Source: DAOTXN01 sp034435435 (GTDB taxonomy: Bacteria; Chloroflexota; Anaerolineae; S140-20). Taken from it: 33,664 bases of DNA. Both the position numbers and the translations under genes were made by a program. Positions 15,639 through 24,600 of the stretch are shown here, piece after piece. The notes below the pieces were generated by a model, which did not search any database, was not told the DNA's origin, and saw only the letters and a list, made by a program, of their open reading frames with translations. Position 1 is the stretch's first letter, and each line of letters starts with the position of its first letter. The stretch spans positions 1-33,664 of the forward strand of contig DAOTXN010000077.1 of the NCBI GenBank assembly GCA_034435435.1, in the 5' to 3' direction.

Positions 15639-18600
15639 ATGGACCGTTACGTGATCCGCACCCGCATCCTATCCCCCTTTGTCTTTCGATTGACTGTGTT
15701 TTCTGCATTGATCCTGGCCATGCTCTGGCTGGCCGGCGCCGGGAATGCCGCCACGACCATCGTCGTCAATACCACCGCTGACACGAAAAGCAACGACGGC
15801 CAGTGCAGCCTGCGTGAGGCCATCGTCGCCGCCAACACCAACCGGCGCTCCGGCAGCAAGCCCGGCGAATGTCCTGCCGGTAGCGGCGCCGACACGATCA
15901 TTTTGCCTCCCGGCGCTTACACGCTCACCCGCACCGGCAGCGGTGAGGAAGACGCCTGCACCACCGGCGACCTGGACATCCGGGGCGACGTGGACATCGT
16001 CGGCGGCCCCGGCGTGACCATAGACGCCAGCGGCATCACCGACCGGGTGTTCCACATTATGCACGGAAACGTGACCCTCTCTGGCCTGACCATCAAAAAT
16101 GGCAGCGACGTCAATCACGGCGGCGGCATCTATAACCACGGCCAGTTGACGCTGACCAACGTCACACTTTCCGGCAACCAGGCCGAGTATTCCGGCGGCG
16201 GCATTAAAAACGCCGGCCAGCTCACACTCTACAACACCACCCTGGCCGATAACCACGCCGGCACCTTCGGCGGCGGCGTCGCCAACTACGGCGACCCGGT
16301 GGAATTCCAAAACACGATCATCGCCGGCAACACTGGCGTCAGCGCCGCCGACTGCTACGGCTCGCTGATCTCGTTGGGCCACAACCTGGTAGGCGATGCT
16401 ACTGGCTGCCCCGTCACCGCCGCCGACCTGACGGTGAACCCCGCCGATGTATTCATCACCGTCCTCGGTCCATTGGAAGCAGATAGCGATGGCACGGAGA
16501 TGCACGCGCTACTGCGCGGCAGCCCGGCCATTGACGCCGGCGACGACCTGACCTGCCCGTTGGCCGACCAGCGCGGCGAGCCTCGCCCGACCGACGGCGA
16601 CCGCGACGGCAAGAGTCACTGCGATGTCGGCGCGTTCGAGGCCGGGCGCAATCCTCTGGCTCTCCTCACCGCCTTTCCCAACGGCGAGGGGGGCGCTACT
16701 GTGACCGGCCTGTACAGCAACCTGCCCAATGCCGACATCGTCCTCAGCGTCTACTCGAATAGCGTGTGCGACCCCAGCGGCCAGGGCGAGTTTTTCTTCT
16801 CCACCCCCGTGACGACGGATGAGAACGGCTACTTTACCGCCGATGGCCCCGCTGTGCCGGAAGGCCATTTCTTCCTCACCGCGACGGCCACCGACGCCAG
16901 CGAGCACACCACCGACTTTTCGCAGTGCATCGCGGTCGGCCCGGACAACGATTCCTGGCCCCGCGCCTACTCGCTGGACCACCTGTTCGCCTCGACGGCC
17001 GTGTTCGAGCAGTACGTCGACACGCCCGGCCAATCCCGCTGGTTCAAATTCACCGTCGAACCCGACAGCAAAGTCATCGTCACGCTGACCGGCCTGCCCG
17101 CCAACTATGACCTGACGCTGTACAAAGACATCCAGGCTACCTTCGACGCGCTGGTCGCCCCGCAGGACGAGACCGACCTGGCGCGCTTGGGGGCCGAGTT
17201 TGCGCCCGACGCCTTCAGCCCCGACGCTTTCTCGCCCGACGCCTTCAGCCCGGACGCTTTTAGCCCCGACGCCTTCAGCCCGGATGCTTTCTCGCCGGAT
17301 GCGTTCAGCCCGGATGCCTTTAGCCCAGACGCCTTCTCGCCGGATGCTTTCTCGCCCGACGCTTTCAGTCCCGACGCTTTCTCGCCGGACGCCTTTTCGC
17401 CCGATGCGTTCAGCCCGGACGCCTTTTCACCCGATGCGTTCAGCCCGGATGCCTTTAGCCCGGATGCCTTTTCACCCGACGCCTTTTCCGGAGCGCAGAC
17501 GCGCAGTCTACTGGCCGTCTCGGCCTTTGAAGGCACGGCCGGCGAAGGTATCAGCCTCAACACCTGGAACAATACCGGCGAGTTTTACGTGCGCGTGCGC
17601 GGGCGCAACGGCGTCGCCAGCCTGGACGGTCCGTTCCATCTGGAAGTGACGCTGCTGACCGGCAGTTGTAGCGCCGTCGGCCCCATCACGACGCCGCCCA
17701 GCCTCGTCGCCAGCGCCGGAGATTACAAAACCATTATTCTCGCCGACCTGGGCCGCATGGCTCCCGCCGACACGACGGAGATGGAAGCCAGGCTGGCCGC
17801 GTTGGCCGCCCGGCCCGAAGTCGCGGGCATAGTTGTAGACGTAGGGGCCGACGCGCGCGTGGCCGCGGCCAACACCCAGGCCGACGCCTTCCCTACCTGC
17901 CCCTACGCCAAGAACCTGGCGGCCGAGGCCATCAAGGATATCGTGGATGACTATTGGGCGCTGAACCCGCTAGAGTACGTGGTCATTGTCGGCGGCGACC
18001 AGGTGATTCCCTTTTACCGCCACCCCGACAACGCGCTGCTGGCTAACGAGCAGAACTTTTACCCGCCCGTGCTGGACAACACCCCCTCGCAGGCCAGCCT
18101 GCGACTGGGCTATGTGCTCGGCCAGGATTTTTACGGCGCCCGGCACAACCTGTCGCTCAACAACAGCACTTTTCCGGTCCCAGAGCTGGCTGTGGGCCGT
18201 TTGGTAGAGACGCCCGATCAGATCAACGCCGTGCTCGACGCTTACCTCGGCGGCAGCGGCGTCGTGATCCCCCAAAGCTCACTCGTCACCGGCTATGACT
18301 TTTTGGAGGACGTCGCCAACGCCGTGCGGGATGAGTTGGAGGCTGGCATCGGGTCCACGCCCGACGCGCTCATCACCCCGGCCAACCTGCCGCCCACCCA
18401 TCCCGACGCCTGGACCGCCGAGCAATTGCGCGCGGCGCTACTGGGCAGCCGCCACGATCTGGTTTTCCTGGCCGGTCACTTTAGCGCCAACAGCACCCTG
18501 GCCGCCGATTATACCACCCGGCTATTAGCCGAAGAGCTGCCCGTCGCGTCGGTAGACCTGGCCAATGCCATCATCTACAGCGCCGGCTGCCACGCCGGAT

Positions 18601-20852
18601 ACAACATCGTGGACGAGCACGGCGTGCCACTAGTGACCCGCCAGCCCGACTGGGCGCAGGCCTTTGCACAGAAGGGTGCCACTCTCATCGGGGGCACGGC
18701 GTATCAATACGGCGACACCGATTTCATCGAATACAGCGAGCGCCTCTATCTCGAGTTCACCCGCCAGTTGCGCGTCGGCAGCGGGCCGGTCTCCATCGGC
18801 CAGGCGTTAGTGGCCGCCAAGCATGCCTATCTGGCCGAGACGCCCCAGCTCGGCGGATTGCACGAAAAGGCTCTGCTCGAAGCGACTGTCTTTGGTTTGC
18901 CCATGCTCAGCGTGGACCTGCCCAACCGTGTCACGCCGCCTGAGGACGATCCCAGCGTCCCGCCGCCCACACCCTTTGACACCGACCCCGGCCTGACGCT
19001 GGGTCTGGAATACGCCGACATCAGCGTGTCCTCTCCGCTCACCGAGGTCGAGGCGCCGCTGACCAACATCGCCGTGACCGAGACGGTGACTGCGACGTAT
19101 CTTTTGGGCAGCGATGGTTTTGTCACCAACCCTGGCGCGCCCGCCCTGCCGCTGGAAGTGGAAAACGTCACCGTAGCAGGCACGGCGCTGCGCGGCGTGG
19201 GCTTCCGGGGCGGCGCCTACACCCAAGAGGACACGCTGCCGCTCATCGGCGCGCCGACCACCGAGATTCGCGGCGTCCACGCCCCCTTCCTATCCGACGT
19301 GTTTTTCCCGGTGCGTCTGTGGAGCGTCAATTATTTCGATGCGCTGGCCGGCGGGGCCACGCGGCTAATGGTGACGCCGGCCCACCACAAAACCGGCCCG
19401 CTCGCTGATGACTTGCAGCTCAGCACGCGCTGCCAGTTCAACCAGATGGATTTCCGTTTGTATTACAGCAATAACACGACGACCTATGCCGCCGACAGCG
19501 TCCCGGCGCTAGCTGCGCCGCCGTCCATCGTCCACGTGTCGGCTATTCCTACTGACGGCCAAGTGCTGTTCCGTATCAACGTAGTGGGCAACCCCGCCGC
19601 CGGCATCCAGGAAGTGTGGGTCACGTACACCGACGAAAGCGCCCCCTTGCCGCGCACGTGGGAATCGCTCGACCTGATCCAGCACCCGAGCGACTCGACG
19701 CTGTGGGAAGGCGCCCTGACGCTGGACGGGACCGACCCGCAGGACCTCCGCTACATGGTCCAGGCAGTGAACGGCGTCGGGCTGGTCAGTCTGGCGACCA
19801 ACCTGGGCGCGTTCTACATCCCCGGTTTCGACGCCGAGCCAACCCTGCCCACGGCCATCGCGTTCCAATCGCCGCCCACCACTGGCCCCTACGGCGCGCA
19901 GGTCACGTTTAGCGCCCTGCTCACCGGCGAAAGCGGCCCGTTGGCGGGCCAGACGCTCACCTTCCGCCTCGGCTCGCAGACCCGTCTGGCCGTCACCGGC
20001 CCCGACGGCGTCGCCATGGTCACACTGTCGTTGCTGGGCCTGCCCGGCGACGACGAGGTGCGCGCCACTTTTGACGGGACGGCCGAATACCTGCCGTCGG
20101 TCGCTACCGCGCCGTTCACCATCGAAAAACAGGCCACCCTGCTGACCCTCGATCCGTCTTCGGCGACGGTCGCCCCGGGCGAGGATGCGGGGATGGTGGC
20201 GACGCTGACCGACGTGACGGGCCGCCACCTGGGTGAAAAGACGCTGTTCTTTGTCGTCACCGACGGCGAAAACAGCACCGCGCTCAGCGTGATCGGCGAT
20301 TACGCCGGTCGCGCCCCGCTCGGCGTTGTGCCGTTGCCGCCTGGCGTCTATGACGTGACGGTGTTCTTTGGCGGCGAGCCGCTCGGCCCCGGCGTGATCA
20401 CACTGGACGACGTTCGTTACCTGCCCTCTACTACCGCAGGTTCGCTGACCATCACCTCGGCCAACCAACCGCCGATTTGCTCCACGGCCGTGCCCAGCCC
20501 GCTGATCATCTGGCCGCCCAATAACAAGTTCACGCCGGTGCACATTCTCGGCGTGACCGACCCCGACGGCGACCCGGTGACCATTGTCGTCGATCAAGTC
20601 TTCCAGGATGAAGAAATCGGCAAGAGACCGGATGCGTGTTGGATTGGGGCCAGCAAAGCCTGGGTGCGCGCCGAGCGCGACGGCTATGGCAACGGGCGGG
20701 TGTACCACATCCGCTTCACGGCCTCCGACGGGCAGGGCGGTGTGTGCACGGGCGAGGCGCTGGTGGGTGTGCCGCACGACCACGGCGACCCCTTCCCGGT
20801 TGACGACGGCCCGCCGTGGTACAACTCGGTGACGGGGGAACCGATTGAATGA
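15639..20852 (+). CDS. Giant secreted beta-helix / gingipain-like (C25) protein with DAFSP repeats
   Basis: The 1737-residue exported protein starts with a signal peptide (about 1-38). Next is a CSLREA element (Cys56 to Ala61) leading a right-handed beta-helix with GGGIYNHGQLTLTNVTLSGN rungs (to about 330), then an Ig-like module with the typical YSNSVCDPSGQGE pattern. A PPC-like beta domain begins near 437 (NDSWPRAYSLDHLF). After its strand YDLTLYKD it is interrupted by 19 copies of DAFSP (524-618) and resumes with GEFYVRVRGRNG. Residues of about 688-1115 look like a caspase-fold C25 peptidase: YVVIVGGDQVIPFYR, LAGHFSAN with His947, and YSAGCHAGYN with Cys984 as likely dyad. Ig-like modules follow, and a final module starts PLIIWPPNNKFTPV. 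No sorting signal, LPXTG or terminal membrane segment is visible. GGAGGAGA fixes ATG 15639; an in-frame TTG at 15621 overlaps that ribosome site. A strong terminator follows. Confidence 0.9.
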   Translation: MDRYVIRTRILSPFVFRLTVFSALILAMLWLAGAGNAATTIVVNTTADTKSNDGQCSLREAIVAANTNRRSGSKPGECPAGSGADTIILPPGAYTLTRTGSGEEDACTTGDLDIRGDVDIVGGPGVTIDASGITDRVFHIMHGNVTLSGLTIKNGSDVNHGGGIYNHGQLTLTNVTLSGNQAEYSGGGIKNAGQLTLYNTTLADNHAGTFGGGVANYGDPVEFQNTIIAGNTGVSAADCYGSLISLGHNLVGDATGCPVTAADLTVNPADVFITVLGPLEADSDGTEMHALLRGSPAIDAGDDLTCPLADQRGEPRPTDGDRDGKSHCDVGAFEAGRNPLALLTAFPNGEGGATVTGLYSNLPNADIVLSVYSNSVCDPSGQGEFFFSTPVTTDENGYFTADGPAVPEGHFFLTATATDASEHTTDFSQCIAVGPDNDSWPRAYSLDHLFASTAVFEQYVDTPGQSRWFKFTVEPDSKVIVTLTGLPANYDLTLYKDIQATFDALVAPQDETDLARLGAEFAPDAFSPDAFSPDAFSPDAFSPDAFSPDAFSPDAFSPDAFSPDAFSPDAFSPDAFSPDAFSPDAFSPDAFSPDAFSPDAFSPDAFSPDAFSPDAFSGAQTRSLLAVSAFEGTAGEGISLNTWNNTGEFYVRVRGRNGVASLDGPFHLEVTLLTGSCSAVGPITTPPSLVASAGDYKTIILADLGRMAPADTTEMEARLAALAARPEVAGIVVDVGADARVAAANTQADAFPTCPYAKNLAAEAIKDIVDDYWALNPLEYVVIVGGDQVIPFYRHPDNALLANEQNFYPPVLDNTPSQASLRLGYVLGQDFYGARHNLSLNNSTFPVPELAVGRLVETPDQINAVLDAYLGGSGVVIPQSSLVTGYDFLEDVANAVRDELEAGIGSTPDALITPANLPPTHPDAWTAEQLRAALLGSRHDLVFLAGHFSANSTLAADYTTRLLAEELPVASVDLANAIIYSAGCHAGYNIVDEHGVPLVTRQPDWAQAFAQKGATLIGGTAYQYGDTDFIEYSERLYLEFTRQLRVGSGPVSIGQALVAAKHAYLAETPQLGGLHEKALLEATVFGLPMLSVDLPNRVTPPEDDPSVPPPTPFDTDPGLTLGLEYADISVSSPLTEVEAPLTNIAVTETVTATYLLGSDGFVTNPGAPALPLEVENVTVAGTALRGVGFRGGAYTQEDTLPLIGAPTTEIRGVHAPFLSDVFFPVRLWSVNYFDALAGGATRLMVTPAHHKTGPLADDLQLSTRCQFNQMDFRLYYSNNTTTYAADSVPALAAPPSIVHVSAIPTDGQVLFRINVVGNPAAGIQEVWVTYTDESAPLPRTWESLDLIQHPSDSTLWEGALTLDGTDPQDLRYMVQAVNGVGLVSLATNLGAFYIPGFDAEPTLPTAIAFQSPPTTGPYGAQVTFSALLTGESGPLAGQTLTFRLGSQTRLAVTGPDGVAMVTLSLLGLPGDDEVRATFDGTAEYLPSVATAPFTIEKQATLLTLDPSSATVAPGEDAGMVATLTDVTGRHLGEKTLFFVVTDGENSTALSVIGDYAGRAPLGVVPLPPGVYDVTVFFGGEPLGPGVITLDDVRYLPSTTAGSLTITSANQPPICSTAVPSPLIIWPPNNKFTPVHILGVTDPDGDPVTIVVDQVFQDEEIGKRPDACWIGASKAWVRAERDGYGNGRVYHIRFTASDGQGGVCTGEALVGVPHDHGDPFPVDDGPPWYNSVTGEPIE
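17208..17492 (+). repeat. 19-unit tandem repeat of 15 nt encoding DAFSP
   Basis: Nineteen in-frame units of exactly 15 nt encode Asp-Ala-Phe-Ser-Pro, the last ending in Gly. The peptide is invariant in all units, while codons vary freely: GAC/GAT, GCC/GCT/GCG, TTC/TTT, AGC/AGT/TCG/TCA and CCC/CCG/CCA. This pattern indicates strong selection on the peptide and not a recent slippage product. Confidence 0.95.
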
Positions 20853-20856
20853 ACCA

Positions 20857-20893
20857 AAAGACCCTCAAGGTCTTCAAAACCTTGAGGGTCTTT
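20857..20893 (+). terminator. Rho-independent terminator after the surface protein gene
   Basis: A perfect 15-bp stem (20857-20871 with 20879-20893) and a 7-nt loop are followed by TCTCG. The stem begins with AAAG and ends in CTTT, so it could work in both directions and also end the toxin-antitoxin transcript from the other strand. It starts five nt after the stop codon. Confidence 0.85.
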
Positions 20894-20939
20894 CTCGTCG
20901 ACCGTTTCCATACGAGCCGTTTTTCCCTGTTGGGTGAGG

Positions 20940-20975
20940 TCTCTGACCGAAACCCTTTCCGGCTGCGGTCGGAGA
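20940..20975. repeat. Hairpin with CTGACCG / CGGTCGGAG arms
   Basis: Ten-nt arms (20940-20949 and 20966-20975, one wobble) surround a 16-nt loop, between the terminator and the antitoxin stop codon. No U run follows on either strand, so it looks like another palindromic intergenic element and not a terminator. Confidence 0.5.
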
Positions 20976-20987
20976 ACAAGGGAGCAT

Positions 20988-21245
20988 CTAGGCCGTTTCG
21001 CGGATGTGCTCGACCAAAAAAACGTTCACCAGGGTCTCCAATGAAACACCCTGTATACGTGCTCGTTGCGCCAATTGATTGGCAACTTGAGGAAGAATCG
21101 CTACTCGCACAGCACGTTTGCTTGGCGTCTCAAAGTTAAACCATTCACCATCGTCTTCCATCAAGTCACTCGTGTCGAGACTATCCCAAAAACTGGCCTC
21201 TTGTTCATAACTCGTGAATTCCGGTAGCTCCAGTTTACTCGTCAT
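20988..21245 (-). CDS. CopG-type antitoxin (BrnT partner)
   Basis: This 85-residue antitoxin would bind the BrnT-like toxin encoded just upstream and repress their shared promoter. The N-terminus contains the FWDSLDTSDLMED acidic stretch typical of the COG5304/CopG-antitoxin family, and the C-terminal half is a ribbon-helix-helix: RAVRVAILPQVANQLAQRARIQGVSLETLVNVFLVEHIRE. I start at 21245: the ATG overlaps the toxin stop by 4 nt (ATGA) and has AGGAG 9 nt upstream. The in-frame ATG at 21254 directly abuts that AGGAG and is unlikely. Order toxin then antitoxin is the usual one for brnTA-type loci. Confidence 0.85.
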   Translation of the reverse strand: MTSKLELPEFTSYEQEASFWDSLDTSDLMEDDGEWFNFETPSKRAVRVAILPQVANQLAQRARIQGVSLETLVNVFLVEHIRETA

Positions 21246-21514
21246 TTTCGCCATCTCCTGAAATTGCGTTTTTCCGCCTGCGTCATATCCCGGGCCGTGA
21301 TGGGTTTAAATATCGTTTCCCCGCTGTGCTCCAAAACCACAAACAGAAAACGTCCCTCAGCAGTCTGACCATACAGCCGATAACGATTCCGGCCCTCCCG
21401 ATGAGCCAGATGGAGCGGATCCTCGCATACTTCCCAGACCTCTTCTGGCTCAACGTTATGCCGAGCGATGTGCTCAACGCGGTAATCATCCCAGTCTAAT
21501 CGGCTAATGAACAT
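21242..21514 (-). CDS. brnT: BrnT-family ribonuclease toxin
   Basis: This 90-residue protein follows the BrnT pattern, an RNase of the RelE-like fold that blocks translation until bound by its antitoxin. Visible features are LDWDDYRVEHIARHNVEPEEVWEV near the start, the central HREGRNRYRLYGQTAEGRFLFVVLEH, and the end with FKPITARDMTQAEKRNFRRWRK. BrnT normally has F-W-D near the start, H-G-V or H-N-V, GR-L-V, and I-S-A-R; here the last is IFKPITARDM. Length is normal. It shares a promoter at 21577-21605 with the antitoxin. The ribosome site before ATG 21514 is weak, as is common for toxins. Confidence 0.88.
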   Translation of the reverse strand: MFISRLDWDDYRVEHIARHNVEPEEVWEVCEDPLHLAHREGRNRYRLYGQTAEGRFLFVVLEHSGETIFKPITARDMTQAEKRNFRRWRK

Positions 21515-21576
21515 ATTTGAGGCAGAGTTCTTTCTGTGCTTGCGGCGGGGTTACTTTCGCCGCATCTTTGTGGACG

Positions 21577-21605
21577 AGTGTACCACAAACGCGAGATCGA
21601 CACAA
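21577..21605 (-). promoter_or_regulatory. Promoter of the brnT/antitoxin operon
   Basis: On the minus strand TTGTGT (21600-21605), a 17-nt spacer and TACACT (21577-21582) with an upstream TGG extended element. A leader of roughly 55 nt carries a GC-rich inverted stretch (GCGGCGAAAG with CCCCGCCGC nearby) before the toxin start. Confidence 0.5.
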
Positions 21606-21648
21606 GGGATTACGAGTCTGTCTGGGTGAATAGGTATCTAATTGCGTT

Positions 21649-24600
21649 TCAACCAGCTTGAGCAGCCAGAGCTGTTGCCTGTTCCAGCGACATAACCCTG
21701 CCCGCCTCGGCAACCGCGGAGGCGGCTTCACCCAACGCCAGCCAGGCCGGCTCCAGGATACGTTCGAGCTTGTCCTGCTCGGCGGGTGAACGGGGAGCGC
21801 CGATGGCATCCCGCAGCGCTTCGGCCGCACTGGCCAATCGCAGGGCGCGTTCGGCTTGCCCTTGCAGCGCGGCCAGGCAACCAAAATCCTCTAACAAATA
21901 GGCCATCGCCCACTTGTCGCCCAAGGCTTTGCTGATGTTCAGACTTTGCTCGTACATGGCGCGGGCGGTATCATAGTCGCCTTGAAAGCGGGCTACGTTG
22001 CCCAGGTTATTGAACGCCAGCGCCAGGTAATGCCGGTCGCCGACTTCGCGTTGCAGCGTCAACGCCTCCCCCAGCCAGAGGCGGGCTGCCGCATAATCGC
22101 CCTGGTCGAGCGCCACGTTGCCCAGGTTTCCCAACGAAACGGCAATGGCCCGCTTGTCGCCCAACTCCCGACGGATGGCCAACCCTTCCTCGTGTAGCGA
22201 GCGCGCCAGGGCGTAATCGCCTTCGTAACGCGCCACAATGCCCAGATTGCTCAATAAAGCGGCAATGCGCGGCTTGTCCTCCAGTTCTCGCCGGATGGAT
22301 AGACTGCCCTGGTAGCACGCGCGGGCGGCGGCATAGTCGCCCTGTTGGGCGGCCAGCGACCCGCCATAGTGCAACACCTGAGCCACGCCTTTTTGATCGT
22401 CCAATTCCTGAAAAACGATGTGCGCTCGCTGCAGCCACTCGGATGCCTCGGTGTATAATCCCTGTTTTCTGAGCAATTCGGCCAACGCCGTCTGGCAATC
22501 AGCCTGCGCGCGCCGGTCGCCCAGCGTTTCCGCCAACGCCTCAGCCTGCACGTAGCGGTCTCGCGCTGTCTGCCACTTGCCGACCAATTGCAGCACCTCG
22601 CCGAGCTTGAGCATGACCGCTACCTGTTCTTCGGTAGATAAGAGGGGTAACAGGCGCTGGTAATAGTCTATCGCCGCTTCGTTGGCATAATCTTTTTGCG
22701 CCGCCTCGCCGGCTTTGAGCAGGTATTCGCGCTTTTTGGCCTCGTTTTGACTGCGCTCGTAGTGAAAAGCTAACAAGTCCACGTACTGATCCAGCGGCTC
22801 GCCAAAAGTGCGCTCGATGTACTGGGCCAGTTGCTCGTGTAGCATGGCGCGGGTGGCGTAGGGCAGACTCTCGTAGGCGACTTCTTGGGTGACAATATGG
22901 CGGAAGAGATAGGTCAACTCTGGCTCGGGCGAATCGGGCAGCGTCAGGTCCAGGCGACACAGAGCCTCCAGGTCGGCCTTGACGCGCTCGGCCGGCCCCA
23001 GCTCTGGATAGGTACCCCACAACAGCGCCGCCCGGAACAAGCGTCCGATGACGCTGGCCACCCGCAATGTAGTCTTTTGACTTTCCGTGCGCTGATCCAG
23101 CCGACTCAAGATCAGCGTGTGCAGGCTGGCTGGGAGATCGAGCGTCGTCAAAGCTGTGGTGTCTTGGGGACTGATGTCTTTGTCCCGCAAATAGTTGAGC
23201 AGTTCCTCAATATAAAAGGGGTTGCCCTCGGCCCTGGCGGTGATACGCTGCACCAGAGCCGGAGACGCCGCAGTATCGTAGCCAAAGAACTGTCTCAGTT
23301 TCAGGGTAATCAGTTGCTCCGCCTCCTGAGGTGTGAAATCGGTGAGGCGGATTTCGGTAAAATAATCTAATTGGCTGATCCGAGGCTCGCGCAGACGTTG
23401 CGCTTCGGGCGGGCGGTAGGCCATCACCAGGAAAACCGGCAGGTCTGCTACGGTGCGCCCAATGAGATCCAGTAAATCGTGCGACAGAGGGTCGAGCCAG
23501 TGGCAATCTTCCAGCACCAAAAGCAGCGGCGCTTCCTGCGCCCGCGTCCGCAAACAGTCCACCAACAGCGCCTCCAGCGATTCCTTGCGCAGCTTGGCGT
23601 CGAAGGAATGGGTCAAGTCGTTATCGGGGATGCTCAGATTCAGCGCCGCGCCCAGGAGGGGTAGGCGGTGCGCCAGGCTGGGGTCAATGTGTTGCAACTG
23701 GCGTTCCAATGCACTGATCTGTTCTGTGACCTCCCACGTCGGGTCGAGGCCAAAAAACGCCCGCCATATCGGTCGCCAGACCAGGTAGCTGGTATGCGTA
23801 CCGTAGGACTCGCATTCGCCGCTATAACCGATCATTTTTCGCTCGCGCGCTATGCGGATGGCCTCGGCGACCAACCGGCTCTTGCCAATCCCGGCCTCGC
23901 CGGTGATGCCTACAATCTGGCCTCGCCCTTGCAGGGCGAGCGTCAGCTTTTTTTCGAGCAGCTCCAGCTCGGCCGTGCGTCCTACCAATGGCAAGGCGTA
24001 TTCGGGTTCGCGCAGCTCGCTGGTCTGCCGCCGGATACGTAGCGGACTAGAAACGCTCACCGGCTCTGTCTTGCCCTTGACTTTGATGGCCGGCAGGTCT
24101 TGCCAGACAAATGTGTTCTCGCTGGCTTGTTGAACGGACTGACTGGCCAGGATCTGCCCGGGCGCGGCGGCCTGCATGAGCCGCGCCGCCAGGTTTACGT
24201 CGTCGCCCATCACGCCGTAGGTGCGGCGCACCGTGCCGCCGTAAGCCCCGGTCCACAACCGGCCCTGAGTGATGCCGATTTGCACGGCCTTGATAAAGTC
24301 CAGCTCGGAGGGTAGCGTCTGCATTTCCAGCGCGGCCGACACGGCCCGCACGGCGTCATCCTCGTGGACGATGGGCGCGCCAAAAGAGGCAAAAAGGTAA
24401 CTTCCCTTGTCTCCGATGGACAGATTCAGCAGGTGCCCTTCGTAGCGGATCAGAACTGCTTGCAGCCAGCGCACGTAAGCGTCGAGTTTCTCGCCGGCCG
24501 CTTCATCTGCGTCATAGTCAATCCCGCTGAAACGCACAAAGAGCGATACTGTCGGGCGAAACTCGGCCAAGAATTCGCCCTGGCCCGCCCGCAAGCGTTC

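Noticed and set aside
17208..17492. CRISPR-like array
   Set aside because: Units are 15 nt without spacers, in frame, and encode a constant peptide; no cas gene is near.
19509..20783. Long open frame antisense to the surface protein
   Set aside because: Low-complexity, Arg/His/Gly-rich, no domains, no ribosome site; the sense frame has clear domain structure.
21252..21254. ATG at 21254 as antitoxin start
   Set aside because: AGGAG directly abuts it with no spacing; ATG 21245 has proper spacing and a 4-nt stop-start overlap.
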